Part shown: positions 27,481 to 36,165 of the stretch, one piece after another
How the letters are laid out: each line of letters begins with the position of its first letter
Position numbering within the stretch: the stretch's first letter is position 1
NCBI RefSeq assembly: GCF_008245225.1
Contig: NZ_VTAW01000012.1
Span: 56,357 to 120,356, forward strand
Direction of reading: 5' to 3'
Length of the DNA stretch: 64,000 nucleotides
Origin: Natrialba swarupiae
GTDB taxonomy: Archaea > Halobacteriota > Halobacteria > Halobacteriales > Natrialbaceae
Translations under genes and position numbers: made by a program
The notes under the pieces: generated by a model
What the model was told of the DNA's origin: nothing
The model's input: only the letters and a program-made list of their open reading frames with translations
The model's database searches: none

Positions 27481-28277
27481 TGTCGGTCGAAAACCAAACC
27501 GAGTGGCGAAAGCATTCACCGCGGTATCATATCGCACGGTGGGCAGCGATCGTCGCGTCAATCGCGGTCGTTGTACTCTCCTGGCGCGAACTCAACGTCA
27601 CCTACGAGTTCCTCATCTTCACGCCGCGAAACCTCGCGGACCTGTTCGTACGGATGACGCCGCCGGATTGGGCGTACTCCATCGATATCCTTCCGCCGCT
27701 GATCGAAACGGTAAACATCGCCATTCTCGGCACGGGACTTGCAGTGTTGATCGCGCTCCCGATCGCGTACATGGGCGCGGAGAACACGGCCCCACACCCG
27801 ATCGCGTACGCCTTCGGGAAGTTCATGATCGTCGCGACGCGGTCGGTCAACGTCATCATCTGGGCGCTGTTCTTCGTCGTTATCTTCGGGACTGGAGCCC
27901 TCGCGGGAGTGCTCGCAGTCGCGTTCCGATCGATCGGCTTCGTCTCGAAGCTGATCGCCGAAGGGATCGAGGAGATCGATACCGGACAGACGGAAGCGAT
28001 CAAAGCGATGGGAGGGTCGCCGATGGACGTCGCCATCTACGGCATCGTTCCCCAGATCAAACCGACGTTCGTCGGTGTGACGACCTACCGGTGGGACATC
28101 AACGTCCGGGAGGCGACGGTGATCGGACTCGTCGGTGCCGGCGGTATCGGGGTGGAACTGAACACGTCGGTCGACTTCCTCCAGTGGCCGCGAGTGCTCA
28201 CCATCCTGATCGCGATTCTCGGCATCGTGCTCGTGAGCGAAGTCGTCTCCGCCTATCTCCGAAAGAAGGTGAGCTGA
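27480..28277 (+). CDS. phnE: Phosphonate-type ABC transporter permease (second copy)
   Basis: 265 residues, homologous to the preceding permease: GQTEAIKAMGGSPMDVAIYG and YRWDINVREATVIGLVGAGG match the same regions. The start is fixed by the TAATG overlap with the first permease at 27480. Two PhnE genes in one operon suggest a heterodimeric channel. About six membrane helices, ending in a charged tail VVSAYLRKKVS. Confidence 0.92.
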   Translation: MSVENQTEWRKHSPRYHIARWAAIVASIAVVVLSWRELNVTYEFLIFTPRNLADLFVRMTPPDWAYSIDILPPLIETVNIAILGTGLAVLIALPIAYMGAENTAPHPIAYAFGKFMIVATRSVNVIIWALFFVVIFGTGALAGVLAVAFRSIGFVSKLIAEGIEEIDTGQTEAIKAMGGSPMDVAIYGIVPQIKPTFVGVTTYRWDINVREATVIGLVGAGGIGVELNTSVDFLQWPRVLTILIAILGIVLVSEVVSAYLRKKVS

Positions 28278-28456
28278 GCACGTCTCGAGACTCTCCGCTG
28301 CTCGACTCCCTCTCGTCGTCGTATCTACTCCGTGATTCGGACACGATGGCAGTCACATCGGCATCGAATCGAACCCACGACCGACAAGACCAGTGACGAA
28401 CTGATGGACGAATCGCTAGCGGATCGAACGAACTGTCGTCAGAAACTACGAGCGAA

Positions 28457-28627
28457 ATGAGCGAGAATACAGCGTCTGAACGGACAAATCCCGTTTACCG
28501 ACGGCTACCGACCAGCAGTATCGACAGCACAGCACCCCCACCAGCCGGTGGGGGCGAACGGCACCGATCCCGGGCGACGTCGTCCGACACCGTGGACAGT
28601 CGACCCGAGGTCTCGTGGAGGGTGTGA
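28457..28627 (+). CDS. Possible 56-residue ORF upstream of the first HAD gene
   Basis: MSENTASERTNPVYRRLPTS..., ending TGA two bases before the HAD ATG at 28630. Composition is Ser/Pro/Arg-rich rather than acidic and the frame runs through a hairpin, so coding is doubtful. GGAGG at 28616-28620 near its end can serve as ribosome-binding site for the HAD gene. Confidence 0.25.
   Translation: MSENTASERTNPVYRRLPTSSIDSTAPPPAGGGERHRSRATSSDTVDSRPEVSWRV
28535..28554. terminator. GC hairpin after the phn operon
   Basis: Perfect 8-base stem CCCCCACC / GGTGGGGG with loop AGCC, about 260 bases past the second permease. There is no T-tract after it, so it may be a processing or pausing structure rather than a terminator. 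Confidence 0.35.
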
Positions 28628-28629
28628 CC

Positions 28630-29424
28630 ATGAACGCAGCAATCATCGATCTCGACGGGACCGTCTACCGGTCTAGGACGGGGATCGACGGGGCCAGAGA
28701 CGGTATCGATCGGCTCCGTGACGCCGGTGTCGACGTCGCGTTCGTGACGAACTCCGCGACGAAATCCCGGCGCAAGTGTCTCGAGCGACTCGAGTCGATC
28801 GGAATCGACGCCGACGAATCAGAGATACTGACGAGCGCCACCGTGACGGCGTCGTACGTCGCGAGAGAGTTCCCCGACGCGACGGCGATGGCCGTCGGCG
28901 AACCCGCGTTGTTCGACGAGCTGTCACGGTCCGGCGTCGCGCTCACCGACGATCCGGCCGACTGCGACGTACTCGTGGTCGGAAAAGACCGATCGTTCGA
29001 TTTCGAGACGCTCACGCGGTGTCTTCACGCACTCGAGCACGGCGCGACGTTCGTCGGGACGAACCGGGACCGAAAGAGCCCGACTGATACGGGCAACGAG
29101 CCCGGATCGGGAGCGCTGATCGCGGCGGTCGAGTACGCGGCCGAACGCGGACCCGATGTCGTCGCCGGCAAACCGAACGACCCGATCATCGAGGTGAGTC
29201 TCGATCACTTCGACGTCGACGCCTCGGAGTGTCTGGTGATCGGGGACAACCCGGAAACCGACATCCGAATGGGGACACGCGCGGGCATGACGACCGTACT
29301 CGTGTTGACTGGGTTGATCGATCGAACCGATCCGGCCGCGACGAACGGCGTCGCCGATCACGTCCTCGAGTCCCTGGGCGAGATCGACGAGGTGCTCGCC
29401 AGCGAATCGACGACGAACCCGTAG
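28630..29424 (+). CDS. HAD-superfamily phosphatase, NagD type
   Basis: 264 residues. Motif I is IIDLDGTVY (Asp7, Asp9), motif II FVTNSATKSRR, motif III Lys in VVAGKPNDPI and motif IV VIGDNPETDIRMGTRAGM. NagD-type (subclass IIA) HADs dephosphorylate small phosphorylated metabolites such as nucleotides, phosphoglycolate or glycerol phosphate. Start ATG 28630 with GGAGG about ten bases upstream; an in-frame GTG at 28615 is less likely. It follows the phn-type transporter and precedes a paralogue (261 bases further). Confidence 0.9.
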   Translation: MNAAIIDLDGTVYRSRTGIDGARDGIDRLRDAGVDVAFVTNSATKSRRKCLERLESIGIDADESEILTSATVTASYVAREFPDATAMAVGEPALFDELSRSGVALTDDPADCDVLVVGKDRSFDFETLTRCLHALEHGATFVGTNRDRKSPTDTGNEPGSGALIAAVEYAAERGPDVVAGKPNDPIIEVSLDHFDVDASECLVIGDNPETDIRMGTRAGMTTVLVLTGLIDRTDPAATNGVADHVLESLGEIDEVLASESTTNP

Positions 29425-29551
29425 CCAGCGGTGACGCCGTCCACGTTCGCAGAACGCGATCGCGATCACCGTCCACCTCTCCCGAACGTGTCGTGTCCAC
29501 GATCCGCCGAGGCCTTGAGGAGGCGATCAACGCGTGAGCGAGCCCACAACT

Positions 29552-29560
29552 CTTATATTC
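29552..29560 (+). promoter_or_regulatory. TATA element before the second HAD gene
   Basis: CTTATATTC centred 26 bases before GTG 29582, the start of a small leader ORF, and about 130 bases before the HAD ATG. Confidence 0.55.
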
Positions 29561-29581
29561 ACGGCAGTTAATTTACTGTCG

Positions 29582-29689
29582 GTGCAGGTACCTTCAGTAA
29601 CAAAGTGGCCGCCACGGCTTCAGAGAGGAGTGTGGACGACGGAAGCGGTGTTCGACCGACACGGATACACGAACAGCTGTCACCGATGA
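29582..29689 (+). CDS. 35-residue leader ORF overlapping the second HAD gene by ATGA
   Basis: GTG-started frame VQVPSVTKWPPRLQRGVWTT... whose TGA overlaps the HAD start (ATGA at 29686-29689). Its start codon sits at the predicted transcription start (TATA centre minus 26). Arg-rich composition argues against a stable protein; a coupling role is possible. Confidence 0.3.
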   Translation: MQVPSVTKWPPRLQRGVWTTEAVFDRHGYTNSCHR

Positions 29690-30471
29690 CTCGTACCGAC
29701 CGCGAAGCCGCCATCGTCGACCTCGACGGGACGGTTTACCGCGGCGACCGGCTCGTCCCGGGTGCCGACGACGCGATCGAAGCGCTCAGAGAACGTGGGC
29801 TCGAGGTGTTGTTTCTCACCAACAAGGCGTTCGAAGACCGGTCCCACCACTGCGAGAAGCTCCGGCGTCTCGGCGTGTCCGCGACGCACGAAGACGTCGT
29901 CAACTCCGGATGGGTCACCGCACGGTACGTCGCCGACGAGTTCCCCGACCAAACGGTGTTCGTCATCGGCGAAGAACCGCTGCTCGCCGAACTCGAGCGC
30001 GCGGGCGTCGACGTCACCGTCGACTCGCCCGGGGACGTCCTCGTCGTCTCGATGGACCGCGAGTTCGACTACGAGAAACTCGAACTCGCACAGCGAACGC
30101 TCGAGGCCGGCGGACCGTTTCTCGCGACGAACCCCGACCGAACCTGTCCGATGGAGGACGGTTCGATTCCCGACGCAGCCGGGATGATCGGCGCTGTCGA
30201 GGGGGTAACGGCTCGGTCGGTCGATACGGTACTCGGGAAGCCCTCGCCGGTGATGATCGAGACCGCACTCGAGGCGCTCTCCGTCGACCCCGAGCGCTGT
30301 CTGATCGTGGGCGACCGACTCGAAACCGACATCGAGATGGGCAACAGGGCGGGAATGGAATCCGTCCTCGTTCTCTCCGGCGCGACGGACCGACCTGCGA
30401 TAGCCGAGTCGGCGACCGCGCCGGATCACGTCGTCGACTCGCTGGCCGACCTCGAGTCGGTCCTCGAGTGA
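29686..30471 (+). CDS. HAD-superfamily phosphatase, NagD type (paralogue)
   Basis: 261 residues from ATG 29686 (MTRTDREAAIVDLDGTVY; Asp12, Asp14). Motif II LFLTNKAFEDRS, Lys in VLGKPSPVMI and motif IV IVGDRLETDIEMGNRAGM are intact. Clearly paralogous to the HAD at 28630. Sequence between about 130 and 160, the cap region, differs between the two, so their substrates probably differ. The frame is also open upstream to GTG 29605, but the family sequence begins at 29686. Confidence 0.9.
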   Translation: MTRTDREAAIVDLDGTVYRGDRLVPGADDAIEALRERGLEVLFLTNKAFEDRSHHCEKLRRLGVSATHEDVVNSGWVTARYVADEFPDQTVFVIGEEPLLAELERAGVDVTVDSPGDVLVVSMDREFDYEKLELAQRTLEAGGPFLATNPDRTCPMEDGSIPDAAGMIGAVEGVTARSVDTVLGKPSPVMIETALEALSVDPERCLIVGDRLETDIEMGNRAGMESVLVLSGATDRPAIAESATAPDHVVDSLADLESVLE

Positions 30472-30553
30472 CATCATCCAGACCGGATCGGTGGCGTTCG
30501 CGCTGGCCCCACCGTAACCGCCACGGCGACGGTCACGTTCGTCGACACCGTAC

Positions 30554-30560
30554 ATTTAAG
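30554..30560 (+). promoter_or_regulatory. Probable TATA element for the 30.6-31.5 kb transcript
   Basis: ATTTAAG centred about 31 bases before ATG 30588. Confidence 0.45.
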
Positions 30561-30587
30561 CCGGTCAGACCCCCACATCTTGGAGAA

Positions 30588-30758
30588 ATGCGAGCACTCG
30601 GGTTGAACGGACAAACGAAGGGGCTGATATCGGCGACCAGACGAGTGTCGGCACCGACGACCGGGCGAGTATCGACACTGGCAGCTACACGAGACCGGAC
30701 TGGCGATGGCAGCGGTTCCCACGAACGATCCGTCGCTACCGGCGATCGATACCCATGA
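30588..30758 (+). CDS. 56-residue leader ORF overlapping the next gene by ATGA
   Basis: MRALGLNGQTKGLISATRRV... ending SVATGDRYP, TGA overlapping the ATG at 30755. It begins near the predicted transcription start. Basic and Ser/Thr-rich, unlike normal haloarchaeal proteins, so either a regulatory leader or chance. Confidence 0.3.
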   Translation: MRALGLNGQTKGLISATRRVSAPTTGRVSTLAATRDRTGDGSGSHERSVATGDRYP

Positions 30759-31534
30759 CCGCACCACTCGAGCGACTCAGGCAACCGGAGTACACGGGAA
30801 CGAACCGGTGTCTCCCGTGTACGGTGCTCAACCTCGCGATTACAGCGGCTATCGGTATCCTCGTCGCTGTCGTGTCGATCCCCGCTGCGATCGGCGTCGT
30901 CGCGATCTGCGTCGCGGTCATCTCCCTCCGTGGCTATCTCGTCCCCGGAACACCCGAGTTGACACGGCGGTACGTCCCGGCGGGGGCCCTCCGCGCGATT
31001 GGGAAACGGCCGAGTGGGGACGCCGTCGATACTCAGGCGACGTCGGGGGAAGCACTCGTCGAGTTCTGTCTCGAGGCCGGGATACTCGAGGCGGACGGGG
31101 ACGACGTCTTCCTGACCGACGATTTTCACCGCGACTGGAACGAGCGTATCGAAGCGGTTCGCGACGAGGACGAACGAGCGGTGCTTGCCGACGTGTTCGA
31201 CGACGAGCCGGAGTCGCTCACCGTGGAGGTAAACGACGAGTGGTTCGTCGTGTACCGAAACGGCGAGAAACTCACCCACTGGCGATCGAAGGCGGCGTTC
31301 GTCGCCGACGTCGCCGCCGACCGTGCGCTCGCGGCGTGGACCGACGAGTGGCAGACGTTCGACCAGCAACAGCGCGGACGGATTCTCGGCCGCCTCAGAA
31401 TCATGCTTCTCGACTGTCCGCTCTGCGATGACGCCCTCGACGTTCGACAGACGACCGGCTGTTGTCCCGGCGAGGAAGCGATCGTCGCGGATTGCCCCGA
31501 TTGCGGGACGACCGTGTTCGAATCGGCCGTCTGA
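30755..31534 (+). CDS. Membrane-anchored protein with C-terminal zinc ribbon, unknown function
   Basis: 259 residues. CLPCTV near residue 20 is followed by two hydrophobic helices (LNLAITAAIGILVAVVSIPA, AIGVVAICVAVISL). The middle is soluble and acidic. The C-terminal quarter has a four-Cys zinc ribbon: CPLCDDAL and CPDCGTTVFE, with CCPGEE between. Such proteins are common in haloarchaea but I know no function. The ribbon would face the cytoplasm if both helices form a hairpin. Confidence 0.78.
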   Translation: MTAPLERLRQPEYTGTNRCLPCTVLNLAITAAIGILVAVVSIPAAIGVVAICVAVISLRGYLVPGTPELTRRYVPAGALRAIGKRPSGDAVDTQATSGEALVEFCLEAGILEADGDDVFLTDDFHRDWNERIEAVRDEDERAVLADVFDDEPESLTVEVNDEWFVVYRNGEKLTHWRSKAAFVADVAADRALAAWTDEWQTFDQQQRGRILGRLRIMLLDCPLCDDALDVRQTTGCCPGEEAIVADCPDCGTTVFESAV

Positions 31535-31679
31535 AAGCGACCGTGATGGCCCGTACGATCTGCGATGACTGACATTCTGGCACAATCGACCGGCACATCG
31601 GTACTACAGTCCACTCGAGCCGTCCCATTGGCGGCGTTCGCACACAATTCTTATTCGAGTATAGCCCCACGTCGCGTCC

Positions 31680-32378
31680 ATGAGACTGCGACGGAACGGC
31701 GATCCGGATCCACCTGGGCTGGAGTGGGAGGCGCGTAAACCGTGGAAAGCCCAGAACGAACTAACTGACCGGCAAACGATCGAGTACGACGAGGAGACCT
31801 ACTTCTGTCGAACCCGCGACTCGAGCGACGGGACGTGGCGGGTCGCGTACGGATCGCCGATTTCCGGGGGCGGGTCGCGTGCGTTTCTGTTTTCGAACGG
31901 CGAACTTCGCTGGAGTGTCTGGACCGACCATCCCATCGCGGGGTTCGTCTCGGAGCGAGGGACCGTCGTGATACTCGGCGGCGGCGCGGCGGACGACCTC
32001 GATGGGGGCGTGCGTGCGTTCGATGCGAGCGGCACAAGCACACTGGAGGCGTCCTACGAGGCGAACGTCGCCGACGGAGACCTGTCTGCGGACGGTTCGT
32101 TCGCGGTGGTTCAGACGCATCCGCCCGACAACCGAACCTATCTCTACGATCTAACCGATGGCGGGCTGATCGTCGACCACGCCAGCGACTGGGGACAGCC
32201 CGCGGTCGCTCGTATCGGCTCCGATGGCGACACTCGGTACGTGTATCTGAGCGAGTCCCGCGAGAAGCGACCGCTGTACGCGCTCGACGAGTCGGGGTCG
32301 GTCGCCTGGGAAAGCGAGCGCCACCGGAAGCGTCGGCCGCTCATAGACCGGATCCGAACGCGACTCCGTTCGGCGTGA
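31680..32378 (+). CDS. Haloarchaeal protein of unknown function, probable beta-propeller fragment
   Basis: 232 residues. Repeated strand patterns of 40-45 residues occur (TWRVAYGSPISGGG, LFSNGELRWSVWTDHPIAGF, LSADGSFAVVQTHPPDNR, TYLYDLTDGGLIV, RYVYLSESREKRPLYALD), suggesting four or five blades of a WD40/PQQ-like propeller without catalytic motifs. It converges with the MFS gene, 33 bases away. Confidence 0.72.
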   Translation: MRLRRNGDPDPPGLEWEARKPWKAQNELTDRQTIEYDEETYFCRTRDSSDGTWRVAYGSPISGGGSRAFLFSNGELRWSVWTDHPIAGFVSERGTVVILGGGAADDLDGGVRAFDASGTSTLEASYEANVADGDLSADGSFAVVQTHPPDNRTYLYDLTDGGLIVDHASDWGQPAVARIGSDGDTRYVYLSESREKRPLYALDESGSVAWESERHRKRRPLIDRIRTRLRSA

Positions 32379-32411
32379 TCGCGCCGTCCTTGCGGCGACG
32401 GCGGTCGTCAC

Positions 32412-33638
32412 TCAGCGAGAGCGTGGATCCGCCGAAAACGTCGTCCGGAAGGCGACGAGGTAGGCCAAAACGAGCGCACCGGCGGCGACGAACAGCGTCT
32501 CGTATCCGAACAGCGTCAGAACGAACCCGAAGACCGCCGGTGAGACGGTTTGTCCGGTACGTTTCAGTACGTACAGGGTGTTGACGACGCCCGCAAGGTA
32601 GTCGTCGTGGCCGAAGGTGGTGACGGCGTCTTTCATCACCGGATCGAACAGGGCATCGCCCGCGAAATACGCAAATACGGCGAGAGAGAGGATTAGTAAG
32701 CTCGAGGTGAACGGAATCGCGACGAGCGCGGTCGTACTGACGAGCATGGCGACGATCAGTGCCCGCTTTCGCCCGATACGGCTCACGATGGAACCCGCCA
32801 CCGGCGAGACGGATACGTACGCGAACCCTCGCACCGCCAACAGCGCACCTGCCTCGAACAGCGACGCATCGAGAACTCGGACGGCGAACAACGGAATGAA
32901 CGTCAACACGCCGTACCGGACGAAACCCCGAACGAAGCCACCGAGGACGAGTATTCGTACGTCCGGATTCAGCAGTTCGGTCCGAATCGCGCCGCTGTAC
33001 TGACGCGTCAGACGAGAGACTCCATCCGACGACGCCGACGGCTCGATCGTTTCGTGGAGAAACAGAGCCACTAGGACGATAACTGGAAACGCGAGCGCGA
33101 ACAGCGCGAACGGATAGTTCCAGGAGAGTCCGGATAGATACCCGCTAAGCGCCGGAATCGAGATCGCAGCGATGCCGACGATGGCGACCCGAAACCCCTG
33201 TGCGGTCGCGTTCGCCGCTCCGGAGTAGACGTCACCGAGCATCGTCACGGTAATCGGGAATATCGCCGCCGCACCGATTCCCATCACGGTCGCCATCGCG
33301 AGCAAGACGACGAACGTTTCCACGAAGAACATCGCGGTGCCCACCACCCCGAACAACACGAGCGAGGGGAGGAGGACGACGCGACGCCCGTATCGGTCCG
33401 CGACGATCGCCGCCACCGGGACGACCAGAATCGAGGGAACTTTGAAGAACGTGATGAGAAGCCCCACTCGCCCGTCGGAGATCTGCAACGCGTCGGCGAT
33501 CGCCGGAAGTGCGGGTGCGAGCGCCGCTTCCAGCATCCCGACGAACGTTACCGCCAGAATCAGCCCGAACTGCGGGTTCGAGAGTACCCGTCGGTAGACC
33601 GAGGGCGTAGTCTCTCCGTGATCGTACTCGGATTTCAT
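32412..33638 (-). CDS. MFS transporter
   Basis: 408 residues with twelve hydrophobic spans, start ATG 33638 (a TTG two codons earlier is possible). The cytoplasmic loop 2-3 motif is DGRVGLLITFFKVPSILVV, then VADRYGRRVVLLPSLVLFGV, the MFS motif A (D-R-x-G-R-R). This arrangement is typical of DHA1 drug:proton antiporters. Substrate unknown. Confidence 0.9.
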   Translation of the reverse strand: MKSEYDHGETTPSVYRRVLSNPQFGLILAVTFVGMLEAALAPALPAIADALQISDGRVGLLITFFKVPSILVVPVAAIVADRYGRRVVLLPSLVLFGVVGTAMFFVETFVVLLAMATVMGIGAAAIFPITVTMLGDVYSGAANATAQGFRVAIVGIAAISIPALSGYLSGLSWNYPFALFALAFPVIVLVALFLHETIEPSASSDGVSRLTRQYSGAIRTELLNPDVRILVLGGFVRGFVRYGVLTFIPLFAVRVLDASLFEAGALLAVRGFAYVSVSPVAGSIVSRIGRKRALIVAMLVSTTALVAIPFTSSLLILSLAVFAYFAGDALFDPVMKDAVTTFGHDDYLAGVVNTLYVLKRTGQTVSPAVFGFVLTLFGYETLFVAAGALVLAYLVAFRTTFSADPRSR

Positions 33639-34222
33639 TGGCAATCGTCTGAGACGGACGAACTCACTCGAGTTACAGCGCTCGAGCGGAGCCCCGAGCG
33701 TCGGTCGAGGAGTGCGACCGAGCGACGATCGATCGGTCGCTCGCTTCGGGAGTTACGATACGTTCAACACAAGACTCAGCGAGCCGTCGTGAACGTGGCG
33801 TCGAACCGTTGCAGTCGGCCGTTCGAGTGGAACGTCCTCCCCAAATACGGCAGCAAGCAGTGCCCGACCAGCGTCGCTCGTCTACTCCCGTCACCATTAC
33901 AGAAAACGTGCAGAATACGGGAGTTAATCCTTTGGCCTCCGGAAATCGAGACACGTTCCCGACCTCGATCGGTGCCGCGTCGGGCCGGTGGCGAGTTTCG
34001 TCGGAGGCCGGGCGGATTGATACGGTCTGGTATGCCTGATACGGTCTGCGACGCTGATTACCGGCCGATTGCTCGCCGATCTGCGATCGACGAGACGGAC
34101 ACAGCGCAGTCCGTGAATAGCCGCTACAGGTTCGGCAACGTTTATGGCGATTGTCCTACGTATTTACTGACGATACATGGCCGCGAGTAAAGAGCGTACA
34201 CGACGTGAGTTGTGGTGATTCG
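33639..34222. other. Intergenic region between MFS gene and glpK
   Basis: 584 bases. No supported gene. One plus-strand frame is open through most of it (33618-34190) but its translation is Arg/Ser-rich and non-acidic. It holds a palindromic element at 34037-34119, preceded by a partial copy of the element end (GATACGGTCTGG at 34019-34030), and a TATTTAC motif near 34160 that may serve glpK. Confidence 0.6.
34037..34119. repeat. Palindromic element family 1, copy 1
   Basis: Ends TGATACGGTCTGCG and CGCAGTCCGTGAATA form an imperfect terminal inverted repeat; GCCGATCTGCGA marks the central hairpin. About 83 bases. See the repeat findings. Confidence 0.7.
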
Positions 34223-35761
34223 ATGACCGAGGACACGTACGTCGGTGCGATCGATCAGGGGACCACCGGTACCCGGTTCATCGTCTTCGACCACGACGGC
34301 GAGGTCGTCGCAAACGCCTACGAGAAACACGACCAGTACTATCCCGAACCCGGCTGGGTCGAACACGACCCGATGGAGATCTGGACCAACACGAAAGACG
34401 TCATCACGCAGGCGCTCGGGTGGGCCGACATCGGACCGGAACAGCTCGCCGCGATCGGCGTCACGAACCAGCGTGAAACGACGCTGCTGTGGGACGCCGA
34501 CACGGGAACGCCGATCTACAACGCCATCGTCTGGCAGGACCGCCGAACGACCGAGCGCATCGAGACCCTCGAGGAGAACGGCGCAGTCGAGACCATCCGC
34601 GAAAAAACGGGCCTCGAGCCCGACGCCTACTTCTCGGCGACCAAAGCCGAGTGGTTGCTCGAGGAGGCGGACCCGATCAAGATGGAACGTGCCCGACCGT
34701 CGGACGTTCGTGATCGCGCGGAGGCGGGCGAGATCCTGTTCGGGACGATCGATAGCTGGCTGATCTACAATCTCACCGGCGAGCACGTCACCGAGGTCAC
34801 GAACGCCTCGCGGACCATGCTCTACAACATCCACGACCTCGAGTGGGACGACGACCTCCTCGCCGAGTTCTCGATCCCCGAAACGATACTCCCCGAGGTT
34901 CGTCCCTCGAGCGACGAGGCGACGTACGGAACGACCGATCCCGACGGCTTTCTCGGCGCAGAGATTCCGGTCGCTGGCGCACTCGGCGACCAGCAGGCAG
35001 CTCTGTTCGGCCAGACCTGTTTCGACCCCGGCGACGCGAAAAACACCTACGGAACGGGCTCGTTCTTCCTGATGAACACCGGCGACGATGCCGTCGAGAG
35101 CGACCACGGCCTACTGACGACGATCGCCTACCAGCGCTCCGGCGAAGACGTCCAGTACGCCCTCGAGGGATCGATCTTCGTCACGGGCGCGGCTATCGAG
35201 TGGCTCGAGGACGTCTCGCTGATCGACGACCCCGGTGAGACCGCGGAACTCGCCAGAAGCGTCGACTCGACCGACGGCGTCTACGTCGTCCCCGCCTTTA
35301 CCGGGCTGGGTGCGCCCCACTGGGACCAGCGTGCACGCGGCACGATCGTCGGGATGACTCGGGGCACCCGCCGGGAACACATCGTCCGGGCGACCCTCGA
35401 GTCGATCGCCTACCAGACCCGGGACGTCGCCGAGGCGATGGAAGGCGACTCGGGCATCGAGATGACGAGCCTGAAAGTCGACGGCGGCGCGGTCAAGAAC
35501 AACTTCCTCTGTCAGCTCCAGTCGGACGTCATCGGCTCGCAGATCGTCCGGCCGGTCGTCGACGAGACCACCGCCCTCGGCGCGGCCTACGCGGCCGGCC
35601 TCGCCGTCGACTACTGGGCGGACTTAGAGCAACTGCGAAACAACTGGCGGGTCGACCGAGAGTTCGAACCGGAGATAGACCCCGACGTCGCCGACCAACG
35701 TCACGAGCGCTGGATCGACGCCGTCGAACGCTCGCGCGGCTGGGCTCGAGAGGAGAGCTGA
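34223..35761 (+). CDS. glpK: Glycerol kinase
   Basis: 512 residues. FGGY-kinase features: IDQGTTGTRFIVFDHDG at the N-terminus (phosphate loop), NAIVWQDRRTTE, GTIDSWLIYNLTGEH, NTYGTGSFFLMNTGD and FTGLGAPHWDQRARG. The C-terminal ATP-binding part has SLKVDGGAVKNNFLCQLQ and ETTALGAAYAAGL. It phosphorylates glycerol to sn-glycerol-3-phosphate, feeding GlpABC. Start ATG 34223 fits the family; an upstream TTG in frame does not. In many haloarchaea glpK is adjacent to glpABC; here 10 kb lies between them. Confidence 0.97.
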   Translation: MTEDTYVGAIDQGTTGTRFIVFDHDGEVVANAYEKHDQYYPEPGWVEHDPMEIWTNTKDVITQALGWADIGPEQLAAIGVTNQRETTLLWDADTGTPIYNAIVWQDRRTTERIETLEENGAVETIREKTGLEPDAYFSATKAEWLLEEADPIKMERARPSDVRDRAEAGEILFGTIDSWLIYNLTGEHVTEVTNASRTMLYNIHDLEWDDDLLAEFSIPETILPEVRPSSDEATYGTTDPDGFLGAEIPVAGALGDQQAALFGQTCFDPGDAKNTYGTGSFFLMNTGDDAVESDHGLLTTIAYQRSGEDVQYALEGSIFVTGAAIEWLEDVSLIDDPGETAELARSVDSTDGVYVVPAFTGLGAPHWDQRARGTIVGMTRGTRREHIVRATLESIAYQTRDVAEAMEGDSGIEMTSLKVDGGAVKNNFLCQLQSDVIGSQIVRPVVDETTALGAAYAAGLAVDYWADLEQLRNNWRVDREFEPEIDPDVADQRHERWIDAVERSRGWAREES

Positions 35762-35800
35762 GAGGGGGTGCTGGACCGACGTGCCGACACAGCGTCCGTC

Positions 35801-36133
35801 TCAGGCAGTTAGAACCCGAACGTTGATTACGACTGCGTACAGCCCGATCGCCGCGATTCCCGCCGGAACGGCGAGCCGAATCTGATACCCCTCGAGCAGG
35901 AGGTAGCCGCCGTAGCACGCGAACAGAAGAACGGCTTTGAAGACGCCGAACCGGATCCACGACGGCGGATCACCGAGGACGAACCGTGCGCCCGCGTTCC
36001 CCTCCACGACGCCGTCACGGCCCAGCCCGATCATCGTCGTAACGAGATCGCCGACGCCGTAGAGAACCACTGCAAGCGTCCAGAGAATCGACGACCACGA
36101 GAGGTACGAGAGCGACGAAATCACGACGATCAC
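35801..36133 (-). CDS. Small membrane protein, unknown function
   Basis: 110 residues, three to four hydrophobic spans (SSILWTLAVVLYGVGDLVTT, FGVFKAVLLFACYGGYLLLE, AGIAAIGLYAVVINVRVL). The pattern GDLVTTMIGLGRDGVVEGN resembles the N-terminal part of DUF5658-type membrane proteins, but I am not sure. Same strand as pelA, whose ATG is about 1.1 kb upstream; this gene starts 32 bases past the pelA stop. Confidence 0.75.
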   Translation of the reverse strand: MIVVISSLSYLSWSSILWTLAVVLYGVGDLVTTMIGLGRDGVVEGNAGARFVLGDPPSWIRFGVFKAVLLFACYGGYLLLEGYQIRLAVPAGIAAIGLYAVVINVRVLTA

Positions 36134-36165
36134 GCCTCACTCGAGGAGATCGTGGCGGTCACAGC

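Noticed and set aside
33618..34190. 190-codon open frame between the MFS gene and glpK
   Set aside because: Ser/Arg-rich, not acidic, no motif, and it runs through a palindromic element; most likely intergenic.
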